Assembly (NCBI GenBank): GCA_025403435.1
Contig: CM046341.1
Span: 20,297,460-20,361,459 of the forward strand
Origin: Artocarpus heterophyllus
Lineage: Eukaryota > Streptophyta > Magnoliopsida > Rosales > Moraceae
DNA: 64,000 nucleotides
Reading direction: 5' to 3'
Position numbers and translations under genes: made by a program
The notes under the pieces: generated by a model
Told to the model about the DNA's origin: nothing
Seen by the model: only the letters and a program-made list of their open reading frames with translations
The model's database searches: none
Shown: piece by piece, positions 36,510-47,711 of the stretch
Numbering within the stretch: the stretch's first letter is position 1
How the letters are laid out: every line of letters begins with the position of its first letter

Positions 36510-37074
36510 ACTAAAATACCTTATCCTTTCAGAGATCCAATCTGGTACATGATAGAAATCCCTTCCTAGGGGTTGGGACCACCATGTTCTTCCTATGGAC
36601 CAACGATGGAGGCCTTAGGTTCTCTCTTCGAAAACCTTCTCCCACTCAATCTTTTGAAGTCAAGGTTTTATTTTAAAATTATGCATGAACAATTTTAATA
36701 TGAGTGGCACTCCCTATTCTATATGACATGTTATCAATATACATGGTAAATCATATTATAATGCAAACAAGCAAAGTAATCAAGCAAAGCTACAAGCATA
36801 ATAATAATAACCGTAATATTATGGTTCCACCCTAGAGAATAGAAAAATAAGATTACAAGAGAATAATCGAGACATTTATCGATTCTTCATCCTTGAATCC
36901 TTAAGCAGTATCCTTCTTCATGTAATATCCATCTTCAAGTCCTCAATCCCGTATGAATCGAACACTTCATATTTCCGGTCATATCCAAATTTAATGTTTC
37001 TCATAATCATCCCAAAAATAAAATTAAAACTGCATTGGAAAAATCGCACCTTTTCTGGACACCTGGTAGCTCTC

Positions 37075-37262
37075 GGTCGGCAGGCTGATCTAGGTGATCG
37101 GCCTACCGATCATGGAGGTTCGGCCTGTCGAACATGAAGGTTCGGCCTACCGACAGAGCACCAAAATTTCTGCCCCACTGTCGGCTTGCCGGACCTTACG
37201 TCCGGCCTGTCGATTTGTGACCTTCGGCCTGCCGAACTGTGAGGTCCGGCATGCCGACCGAG
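37075..37262 (-). repeat. 21-22-bp dyad-core array in copia B leader
   Basis: About nine cores of the TTCGGCCTGCCGAAC family are spaced mostly 21-23 bp on the plus strand. In element orientation they read GGCAGGCC, the opposite of the array in the element's own LTR. Confidence 0.8.
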
Positions 37263-37772
37263 CAGAAAACCCTCAATCCAGAAAATACAATTTCAATGCA
37301 ATTCATCAATTTTATTTTCAACAATTCAAAAACATAAAATTAGAGACTCAGTAAATACTTGGAGGCGCCATCATCAATCTTTAAGATTCGACTTCTCGTT
37401 CCGTCTTCTCCGAATAATTATTTAATTACAAAATTCTTACAAATTAAAAATTAAATAACAATTCCTAGACGGAGATGATAGTCCGCCATCTAATTACATG
37501 AAAAACCTAGATACACATTCTAACCTCTAAGGAACCATAACCGATATTAATTAATTAATAAATAATTAAACAACAATTTAATCAACCATAATTAATTAAT
37601 AAACATTCACCACATAATCCATGACAACATTTATATATTATATAGAAACCTACAGTGCCATCTCTCTATAAAATTCAATTCAAGCATAGGAGAGATTAAG
37701 ATCACAAAATTTATGCATATAACATGATCACAAACTTGCAAATTTATGTAAAACCTCGTCTCTGATACCAAT

Positions 37773-39784
37773 TGTTGGAAACAAAGTGCGCAGCGGAATT
37801 TTTAAAAATTTTCATCAGAGTATTTTCCAAAACACAAGTGTGACATGATATATGTATAAATTAAACAGATCTTACTAACCTCAGTGTGCCGAAGAACCTC
37901 CGCGACCTGTGTAGAGAAGTAACGTTCCAGAAGAGCCTCAACCAACTGGTCTTCTTTGCTATTATCTATCCACAACCGGAGTGAGTGTGGGCTCACACAT
38001 ACAGCTCTTCCACCGGTGACTCTCCTTCCACCCAACAGAGAGAACCCAAAGCTAGTGTTCGTGATTTGTGAACAAAAGCTCTCAGGGAGTTTTCAGATGC
38101 TCACTAGAAGAGTATCACTCTTAATCTCTCAAATTGATCTAAGTAAATCATTAGACTTACTTCCTTTTTATACCTATTGGTCCTTGGGGTCAGTCCAGTA
38201 TCAGATTAGGTCTCAAAAACTCGAAACAGAATCAAGTTCGGATCAATATCTGATAAGATACGCGTGAAAAATGCGTAATCTTATGTGCGCTGATAGGCAG
38301 GCCGAACTGTCTGATAGGCAGGCCGAACACGTCATCCGGCAGGCCGAACTGCCGAGAAAAAATCTCCGCGAATCTTTTATTTTTCACCCGAGATTCTAAA
38401 GGATAAAGTCTCAGTTTTGATTCAAATAGCCCAATAGAAAAGATATCTGATCAAAACAAACTTTATCAAGATAATCTCTAAGAAAATAAATCAATTCACA
38501 ATAATTCTACAAGTTTATCTTGTTCTAATTGTCCAAAATTAAAACAACCGATAAACAGACAAGAATTATCCGAACGCAATAATTCAACAAGTTCATCTTG
38601 AACTAATTTTTTTACATAATTAATTCAACCGATAAACAGACATGAATTATTTGATTCTTACAAATTTTAAACCAATCTGATAAATTCGACAAAAGTCACC
38701 AATTATTGGAAAAGCACGCTGTGTCGTTACAGGATTTTGTGAGCTAGCAAAGGGGACCAAAATGGACCTATAAAGTTCAAGCTCATGATAATTATGAAAC
38801 CCAATATCCCAGATATACATTTCACAATTATCAACTCCAACGTTACTCCACTAAAAGCTTGGAGCTGCACTCTCAAACTTTATAGAATTATGAAGCTCGT
38901 GTAGCTAAGTCTCTATGACATATCATAGTGTATCGCATCCCCATATGATCATCCATAATCGGCTTAAGGACAAGTTCTGTCTTACCTTCCCGATTATTTT
39001 TATCTTACGTTCCATTGTCTCACCATTAGAAAACTTACCATCCAAAGATAGTATACCATTCGGTTACACCTATGTATCCAAATGGTTGAGCGCTCCAGTT
39101 TTCCAATTACAGGACAACGCATATAAGAGGATATCATTACTCCTAAAGAGGAGCTATGGATTCCATATCTATGAATAACAAGTCTAGGCTATCAAGAGTC
39201 ATGCCTTCAACGTACCGGCATGCATGCCACTATAGAGATGTGGGAGTCACCCATTGGTACATCAAAAGACACAAGTCGAGACAACGGGCCCATTATTCAT
39301 CTCAGGATTAAGATACAATAGAAATGATTGTCTAAAGTGAATCGATTTGCTAAGACAGAATTATTAATCCAAATCAATTCACTTTATGTCTCGATCCTAC
39401 ACATCGTCACATTTGACAACGTGCCAATGTTTCTATTCATGGAGTCCAACTCCGATGGTCAAGACAAACCATCTCCCAAAAGGGATATAGACAACATAAC
39501 AATCTTCACATGAATAAAGCGCCCAACTTTATTCCCTCGATTGCGGATCATATGTTTTAGACCGTCACCCTAAGAATTGTGTCTTCCGCATAATCATCCC
39601 ATCATATGCCCAATTCTTAAGGTTTAGACTGACAGTCTGAGACTACTGTTTGCTTATCATACATTCAACAAATATGAACGTAAAGAGGACAATATTTGGT
39701 ATATTTATGAATAAATTATTTATTGATAAAAATGTCTCCAAAAGCGTATTACATTTTTACTCCTTAGAGCATACATGTCTAACA
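37773..39784 (-). repeat. Copia B 5' LTR (2012 bp)
   Basis: On the minus strand it starts TGTTAGACATG at 39784 and ends TTCCAACA at 37773, next to the primer site. The TATA box is at about 38163-38172. It is about 41 bp shorter than the 3' LTR, almost entirely because its 21-bp array (38290-38352) has three units instead of five. Confidence 0.95.
38290..38352 (+). repeat. 21-bp dyad-core array in copia B 5' LTR, 3 units
   Basis: The cores, each GGCAGGCCGAAC, are spaced 21 bp. The flanks are identical to those of the five-unit array at 30608-30712, so two units were gained or lost after insertion, or during the last replication cycle. Confidence 0.9.
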
Positions 39785-39789
39785 CTGTC

Positions 39790-40053
39790 TACATTCCTTT
39801 TAGGAGATGCTTTGTCTTGGCCATCGGAGGAGGACTCTGTGAATAGAAACATTGGCACGTTGTTATAAGTGACGATGTGTTGGATCGGGACATAAAGTGA
39901 ATTGATTAGGATTAATAATTCTATCTCGACAAATCGATTCACTTTAGACAATCATTTGTGTTGTATCTTAATCCTGAGATGAATAGTGGGCCTGTTGTCT
40001 TGACTTGTGTCTTTTGATGTACCAAAGGGTGACACCCACATCTTAATAGTTGT
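39790..40053 (+). repeat. Copia A 5' LTR, middle piece
   Basis: It continues the LTR from the B insertion to the C insertion. Its last five bases, GTTGT (40049-40053), are duplicated at 49738-49742. The neighbouring CTGTC at 39785-39789 is the duplication created by B. Confidence 0.93.
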
Positions 40054-42052
40054 TGTTAGACATGTATGCCCTAAGGAGTAAAAAAATGTAATACGTTTTT
40101 GGAGACATTTTTATCAATAAAGAATTTATTCATTTATATATACCAAATCTTGTCCTCTTTACGTTCATATTTGTTGAATGTATGATAAGCAAAAAGTAGT
40201 CTGAGACTGTCAGTCTAAACCTTAAGAATTGGGCATATGATGGACTGATTATGCAGAAGACATGATTCTTAAGGTAACGGTCTAAAACATATGATTCGCA
40301 ATCGAGGGAATAAAGTTAGGCGCTTTATTCATGTAAAGATTGTTATGTTGTCTATATCCCTTTTGGGAGATGGTTTGTCTTGACCATTGGAGTTGGACTT
40401 TATGAATAGAAACATTGGCACATTGTCATGGGTGACGATGTGTTGGATCGGGACCTAAAGTGAATTGATTTGGATTAATAATTTTTTCTCGGCAAATCGA
40501 TTCACTTTAGACAGTCATTTGTATTGTATCTTAATCCTGAGATGAATAGTGGGCCTGTTGTCTCGACTTGTGTCTTTTGATGTGCCAAAGGGTGACACCC
40601 ACATCTCTATAGTGGTATGCATGCCGGTACGTTGGAGGCATGACTCATCATAGTGTAGACTTGTTATTCATAGATATAGAATCCATAGCTCCTCTTTAGG
40701 ACTAATGATATCCTCTTATATGTGTTGTCTTGTAATTGAAAAACTGGAGCGCTCAACCATTTGGATACATAGGTGTAACCGAATGGTATACTATCTTTGG
40801 ATGGTAAGTTTTCTAATAGTGAGACAATGGAACGTAAGATAAAAATAATCGGGAAGGTAAGACAGAACTTGTCCTTAAGCCGATTATGGATTATCACTAT
40901 GATTTGTCATGGAGACTTAGCTACACGAGCTTCGTAATTCTATAAAGTTCGAGAGTGCAACTCCAAGCTTTTAGTGGAGTAGCGTTGGAGTTGATAATTT
41001 TGAAATGTATATCTGGGATATTTGGTTTCATAATTATCATGAGCTTGAACTTTATAGGTCCATTTTGGTCCCTTTTGCTAGCTCACAAAGTCCTGTAATG
41101 ACACGGCGTGCTTTTCTAATAATTGGTGACTTATGTCGAATTTATCAGATTGGTTTAAAATTTTTAAGAATCAAATAATTCATGTCTGTTTATCGGTTGA
41201 ATTAATTTTGTAAGAAATTAGTTCAAGATAAACTTGTTGAATTATTACGATCAGATAATTCTTGTCTGTTTATCAGTTGTTTTAATTTTGGACAAATTAG
41301 AACAAGATAAGCTTGTAGAATTATTGTGAATTGATTTATTTTCTTAGAGGTTATCTTGATAAAGTTTGTTTTGATCAGATAACTTCTCTATTGGGTTATT
41401 TGAATCAAAACTGAGACTTTATCTTTAGAATCTCGGGTGGAAAATAAAATATTCGCGGAGATTTTTTCTCGGGAGTTCAGCCTGTCGGATGACGTGGTCG
41501 GCCTGCCGAACTGGCCTATTCGGCCTACCGATCAGCGGAGATAAGATTATGCATTTTCACACGGATCTTATCAGATATTGATCCGAACTTGATTCTGTTT
41601 CGAGTTTTTGAGACCTAATCTGATACGGACTGACTCCAGGACCAATAGCTATAAAAAGGCAGTGAATCTTATGATTTACTTAGATCAATTTGAGAGATTA
41701 AGAGTGATACTCTTCTAGTGAGCATCTGAAAACTCCCTGAGAGCTTTTCTTCACAAATCACGAGCACTAGCTTTGGGTTCTCTCTATGGGTTAGAAGGAG
41801 AGTCACCGGTGGAAGAGCTGTACGTGTGAGCCCACACTCACTTCGGTTGTGGATAGAGAATAGCAAAGAAGACCAGTTGGTTGAGGCTCTTCTGGAACGT
41901 TACTTTTCTACGTAGGTTACGGAGGTTCTTCGGCACACTGAGGTTAGTAAGATCTGTCTAATTTATACATATAACATGTCAAACTTGTGTTTTGGAAATT
42001 ACTCTGATAGAAAAAAATTTTAAAAATTTTGCTGCGCACTTTGTTTCCAACA
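40054..42052 (+). repeat. Copia C 5' LTR (1999 bp)
   Basis: It runs from TGTTAGACATG to TTTCCAACA and is followed by the primer site TGGTATCAGAGA at 42055-42066. The TATA box CTATAAAAAGG is at 41649-41659. Three dyad cores lie at 41479, 41500 and 41522, spacing 21 and 22 bp, about 130-170 bp upstream of the TATA box. Confidence 0.95.
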
Positions 42053-42562
42053 ATTGGTATCAGAGATGAGGTTTTTATATAAATTTGCAAGTTTGTGATC
42101 ATGTTATACGCGTAAATTTTGTGATCTTAATCTCTGCTATGCTTGAATTGAATTTTATAGAGAGATGGCACTCTAGGTTTCTATATAATATAGATGTTGT
42201 CATGGATTATGTGGTGAATGTTTATTAATTAATTATGGTTGATTAAATCGTTGTTTATTTATTTATTAATTAATTAATACCGGTTATAGTTCCTTAGAGG
42301 TAAGAATGTGTATCTAGGTTTTTCATGTAATTAGATGGCAGACTATCATCTCCGCCTAGGAATTGTTATTTAATTTTTTATTTGTAAGAATTTTGTAATT
42401 AAATAATTGTTCGGAGAAGATGGAACGAGAAGTCAGATCTTAAAGATTGATGATGGTGCCTCCAGGTATTTCTTGAGTCTCTAATTTTATGTTTTTGAAT
42501 TGTTGAAAATAAAATTGATGAATTGCATTAAAATTATATTTTCTGGATTGAGGGTTTTCTGC

Positions 42563-42776
42563 TCGGTCGGCATGCCGGACCTCACAGTTCGGCAGGCCGA
42601 AGGTCACAGATCAGCAGGCCGGACGTGTGGTCCGGCAAGCCGACAGTGGGGCAAAAATTTTGGTGCTCTGCTGGCAGGCCGAACCTGCATGGATCGGCAG
42701 TCCGATGTATCAGATCGGTAGGCCGATGAAGCAAGACCGGCAGGCCGATCACCTAGGTCGACCTACCGGCCGAGAG
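42563..42776 (+). repeat. 21-22-bp dyad-core array in copia C leader, about 8-9 units
   Basis: Cores start at 42569, 42591, 42613, 42634, 42673, 42696, 42717 and 42739, mostly 21-23 bp apart with one gap of 39. They read GGCAGGCC, while the LTR arrays of the same element read GGCCTGCC. The array lies about 500-720 bp after the LTR, in the transcribed leader. Confidence 0.85.
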
Positions 42777-43336
42777 CTATCGGGTGTCCAGAAAAGGTGC
42801 AATTTTTCCGATGTAGTTTTAATTTTATTTTTGGGACAATTCTGAGAAACATTAAATTTGGATATGACCGAAAATATGAAGTATTTGATTCAAGTGGGAT
42901 TGAAGACTTGAAGATGGAAATTACATGAAGAGGGATACAGCTTGAGGATTCAAGGATGAAGAATCAAAAAATGTCTCGATTATTCTCTTGTAATCTTAGT
43001 TTTCTCTTCTCTAGGGTGGAACCATAATATTACGATTATTATTATTTTGCTTGTAGCTTTGCTTGATTGCTTTGCTTGTCTGCATTATAATATGATTTAC
43101 CATGTATATTGATAACATGTCATATAGAATAGGGAGTGCCGTTCATATTAAAATTGTTCATACATAATTTTAAAATAAAACCTTGACTTCAAAAGATTGA
43201 GTGGGAGAAGGTTTTCGAAGAGAGGACCTAAGGCCTCCATCGTTGGTCCATAGGAAGAACATGGTGGTCCCGACCCCTAGGAAGGGATTTCTATCATGTA
43301 CCAGATTAGATCTCTAAAAGGATAAGGTATTTTAGT

Positions 43337-43586
43337 ATGATTCATGGTTGCACATCCCTAGGTGGTGATTATAAATCATGGACAAAATATTGAAACGGTT
43401 GTGATACACTCACGTTAATTTTATTATTAACCTCCCCTAGGAGCTCTGTTAATAAAATTAATGGCCAAAGAAACGATTATTAGTATATGCTGGATCATAT
43501 GGGTCCTGGATGGCATATATTAATCAGGAGGGGATCCGTGTTCCTGATTGAATTTAGCATGACTCCCCTAGGAGCTTGTTGAATTC
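43337..43586 (+). promoter_or_regulatory. Copia C leader stem-loops with CCTA loops
   Basis: Hairpins lie at 43337-43379, 43415-43461 and 43550-43586, upstream of the gag start at 43738. The outer stem of the second pairs TTAATTTTATTATTAAC with GTTAATAAAATTAA with a 3-nt bulge. Inner stems are CATC/GGTG (one mismatch), CTCC/GGAG and CTCC/GGAG around CCTA. Confidence 0.6.
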
Positions 43587-43737
43587 TGAGTTGGGAATTA
43601 TCATTGTAAGGTTGTGATATTTTCAAGGTTTTGACACATAAACACATTTGTATGATTTTACATGATTGTGTTATCTTACTAAATTATTATATATGTTTGC
43701 TTATGTTTGGTATATGATTCTTTATTGTAGATTGAAA

Positions 43738-46700
43738 ATGTCTAAAAACGCTTTATCATCGATACTTGATAAAAACCAATTAACCGGTGAGAATTATAAC
43801 GATTGGAAATAGAACCTAGACATCGTCCTATCCTTTGAGAAACTAAAATATGTTCTGACAACTTCTTGTTCTCCCGAGCCTACGGGAGACTCAAGTAATG
43901 AGCAATTCCAAGAGTATGATCGCTGGAAAGATGCTAATGATCAGGCCCGCTGCTATGTTATGGCTAGCATGAACAACGTGCTGCAGGCTCAACATCAGGA
44001 TTATGAGACTGCGAAGCAGATCTTAGATAATCTTGAGGATATGTTCAGGAGGCTAGGCCATAACGAAGCGGCAAGGCTGCGCCTCGAAAACTCTTAAACT
44101 ATAGACAGAGACCGGGGACATCTGTAAAGGAGCACATGATGTTGGTCATGGGTTACCTCGTTGAGACTCCAACCAATGGAGCCGACATCGATGCTGAAAC
44201 CAGATGACTATGGTCTTTGAGACTCTGTCTAAGGAATTTATTCTATTTAGAGCTACTTTTAATTTAAGCAATAGACAGGATATGACCTTGACAGAACTGA
44301 TGAAACAGTTACTGGAGTTTAAAATGTCTGATCAGGGAGTCTCCTGCTGGTGGTGAGGCCAACATGGTAGTTGCTTCTGGTTCCAATTCTAACACTGGGA
44401 ATGGAAAGAAGCAACGGGCCAAGAGTGGGAAGTCTTCTATTCCTGCTGCTATCAAGAGCAAGAAGAAGAAGAAGAAGAACCCAAAGAAGCTTAAGTGCTT
44501 CTTTTGTGGTAAGGTCGGGCATATAAAGAAGCATTGCAAGGACTTCCTTTCCAAGGGAGGTAGGTGTGATCTTCTATATTTAGAAACTTGTTTGGTTGAG
44601 GAATCTAGTGACATCTGGGTCATAGATTCTGGTGCAACTAATCATGTTTGTGTTTCTCTACAGGGATTCAAAGAAACGAGAAGTCTACTTCGTGAAGACT
44701 TAACGCTTCGGATGGGCGATGGATCCTTGGTCTCAGCGAAAGCAGTGGGAGATGTCCATCTTTATTTTGATAATTATAGGAATTTAATTTTGCAAGACTG
44801 TTTTTATGTTCCTAAATTTAAAAGGAATTTAATTTCTGTATGTATCTTCTTTATTTAAAGACTCCTACGTGGTATCTTTTAATGTAAAAGTGGCGATTCG
44901 TAAAAACAAATCTTTTATCTATTTTGGATGGATGCAAAATAATCTATACTTTATCAAACCTAAGATGGACTTATTGCTTAATGCTGAGATAAATGATAAA
45001 GACTCAAAAAGACTTAAAACTTCTCACTCTAATAAGACTTATCTTTGGCATTTGCGCCTTGGCCATATTAACCTGAATAGGATTCAAAGGTTGGTAAGCA
45101 ATGGACCTTTAAGTCACTTAAAGGTGGAATCTATGCCTCAATGTGAGTCTTGTTTGGAGGGTAATATGACCAAAAGACCATATGGGTCTAAGGGCAATAG
45201 GGCCGAAGGGGTTCTAGAACTTGTGCATAGTGATGTTTGTGGGCCGATGAACATCCGGGCACGAGGAGGGTATGAGTACTTCGTCACTTTTATTGACGAT
45301 TACTTAAGATATGGGTATGTGTACCTGATGCACCACAAAAGCGAAACTTATGATAAGCTCAGGGAGTTTCGGGCTGAAGTGGAAAAGTAATTAGGTAGAC
45401 CCATAAAGGCACTTCGATCTGATTGAGGTGGGGAATACCTTTCTGATGAGTTCGTGGGACACTTAATAGAGAATGGATTTTGTCCCATTTGACTGTGCTA
45501 GGCACTTCGCAGCAGAATGGCATAGCGGAGAGAAATAATAGGACTTTGTTGGACATGATTAGGTCCATGATGAGTTATTCATCATTGCCTTTATCCTTTT
45601 GGGGATATGCACTACAAACCGCATGTTATCTTTTGAACAGTGTGCCTTCAAAATCGGTCCCTAAAACTCCTCACGAGTTGTGGACAAGACGGAAGACATC
45701 CTTAAACCATATTCGCATATGGCGATGTCTGGCTCATGTCCTATTTAAGGATCCGAATAAGTTGGAAGCACGTTCAGAAGTTTGCGTGTTTGTAGGATAT
45801 CCAAAAGGGACTAAAGGGGGTTATTTTTATAACCCAAAGGAAAATAAAGTCGTGTTTTCAACTAATGCAACTTTCCTTGAGGAGAGTTACATGGAAAACT
45901 TTAAACCTCGAAGCAAAGTGGTGCTTGAGGAGTTAAGGGGTGATTCGTTCACTCTGGAGGTTCCGAAAGAAACCATTCTGATCAGTGTAGAAAAACCAAA
46001 CAAACTTGAACAACAACCTTAGGGGCTTTGGCGTAGTGGGAGGATCAGGCGTCAACCTGAAAGGTATATGTTCAATGGGGAGGTCTTTTTGGCTGAACCG
46101 GATGAACATGACAGGGATCCTTATACTTATGTAGAAACCATGGAGGATGTTGACTCAAGACTCTGGACAGAGGCCATGAACATAGAGATGAAGTCTATGG
46201 AGACTAATCGGGTCTAGGGAGCTTGTGGATCCTCCCAATGGGGTAAAACCCATAGGTTGTAAGTGGATCTACAAGAGGAAAAGTGGAGTGGATGGAAAGG
46301 TCGAAACCTTTAAGGCTAGACTGGTAGCTAAGGGTTATATGCAAAAGGAAGGAATCGATTATGAGGAAACCTTTGCACCTATAGCCATGCTTAAGTCCAT
46401 CCGGATTCTCTTGTCCATAGCTGCCACTCTCGACTACGAGATTTGGCAGATGGATGTCAAGATAACTTTTCTGAATGGCTATCTTGATGAGTCCATTTAT
46501 ATGGGACAACCAGACGAGTTCAAGGTCGCGGGTCAAGTGGGTAAGGTTTGTAAGCTGCTAAAGTCTATTTATGGACTTAAGCAGGCTTCTCGTTCTTGGA
46601 ACATAAGATTTGATCAAGTGGTCAAGACTTATGGGTTCTCACAAAATGTGGATGAACCATGTGTTTACAAACACATTAAGGATGGGAAGGTGGTTTTTCT

Positions 46701-47697
46701 ACTGCTCTATGTAGATGACATTCTGCTAATTGGCAATGACGTTGGGGCGTTGTCATCAGTCAAATTATGGTTGACCAAGCAGTTTGACATGAAGGACTTA
46801 GGTGAGGCTAATTTTGTTCTCGGTATCCAGATTTTTCGAGATAGGAAGAACAAAATGATAGCTTTGTCTTAGGCTGGCTACATAGATAAAATTCTTAGGA
46901 GGTTTGCAATGCAGGATTCCAAGAGAGGTGGGCAACCATCAAGGTCTGGAATTACTCTTTCTAAGAAAGACTCTCCAAAGTCTTATGAAGAAAGAGAATA
47001 CATGAAGAAGGTGCCTTATGCTTCGGCAGTGGGTAGTCTCATGTATGCCATGCTTTGCACACAACTGGATATTAGCTATGCAGTCGGGATTGTAAGTCGA
47101 TTTCAAGCGGATCTAGGACCGAACCATTGGGTTGCGGTAAAGCATATTTTCAAGTACCTGAGAAGGACTCGAGGGTATATGCTTGTGTATTTGGGTGAGG
47201 ATTTAACTCCTCTAGGATACACTGATTCGGATTTTCAATCCTGTCTGGATTCTAGGACATCGACTTCGGGGTTTGTGTTTACTCTGGGTGGCGGTGCCAT
47301 CAGTTGGATAAGGGCAAAGCAAGATTGTACTTCAGATTCAACGATGGAGGCCGAGTATGTGGCGGCTAGTGATGCTTCAAAACAAGCAGTTTGGCTCCGC
47401 AAGTTCCTTGGGGATCTTGAGGTAGTTCCTGGTATGGATAAAGTGGTATCACTGTACTGTGATAACAGTGCGGCGGTAGCTACTGCTAAGGAACCAAGAT
47501 TTCACAAGAAGAGTAAGCATATTGATCGAAAGTATCATGTGATAAAGGACTTCGTTGAGGGCGGGCATGTCACGGTGTGCAAGATCGCGTTAGAGGACAA
47601 TTTAGTTGATCCATTTACGAAGACACTTACTGGGAGAGTCTTCAAGAGGCATGTGGAAGCTATGGGGATGCGAAATTTGTTGTATTTACTCACTTAG
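43738..47697 (+). pseudogene. Copia C gag-pol, broken
   Basis: The ATG at 43738 gives the same N-terminus as B, but a TAG lies at about codon 24. Gag has frameshifts near 44050 and 44200. The open stretch 44364-44858 holds an intact zinc knuckle [14 protein letters not shown] and protease VIDSGATNH. Integrase follows at 44869-45390, with stops at 45388-45390 and about 45424 shared with copy A. Other open pieces are 45480-46022, RT 46225-46872 with LLYVDDILL, and RNase H 46909-47697. The TAG near 46870 separates the last two. Confidence 0.92.
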
Positions 47698-47711
47698 TGC
47701 AAGTGGGAGAT

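Larger units (their letters stand above)
36181..37772 (-). other. Copia B 5' leader (primer site to gag)
   Basis: This is about 1.6 kb without coding sequence between the 5' LTR and gag. It contains the primer site (37759-37770, minus strand TGGTATCAGAGA), an inverted 21-22-bp dyad array (37075-37262) and three CCTA hairpins (36260-36509). Long structured leaders are usual for this group. The same leader is present in copies A and C. Confidence 0.85.
30088..39784 (-). mobile_element. Copia B: full-length Ty1/copia element, minus strand, TSD CTGTC
   Basis: It spans 9697 bp. In window orientation it starts TGTTGGAAAC and ends GTCTAACA, with CTGTC at 30083-30087 and 39785-39789. LTRs are at 30088-32140 (3') and 37773-39784 (5'). 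The two LTRs are nearly identical apart from a two-unit difference in the 21-bp array. The single uninterrupted gag-pol frame and close LTRs make it the youngest of the three copies, although it carries at least one probably harmful change. Confidence 0.96.
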
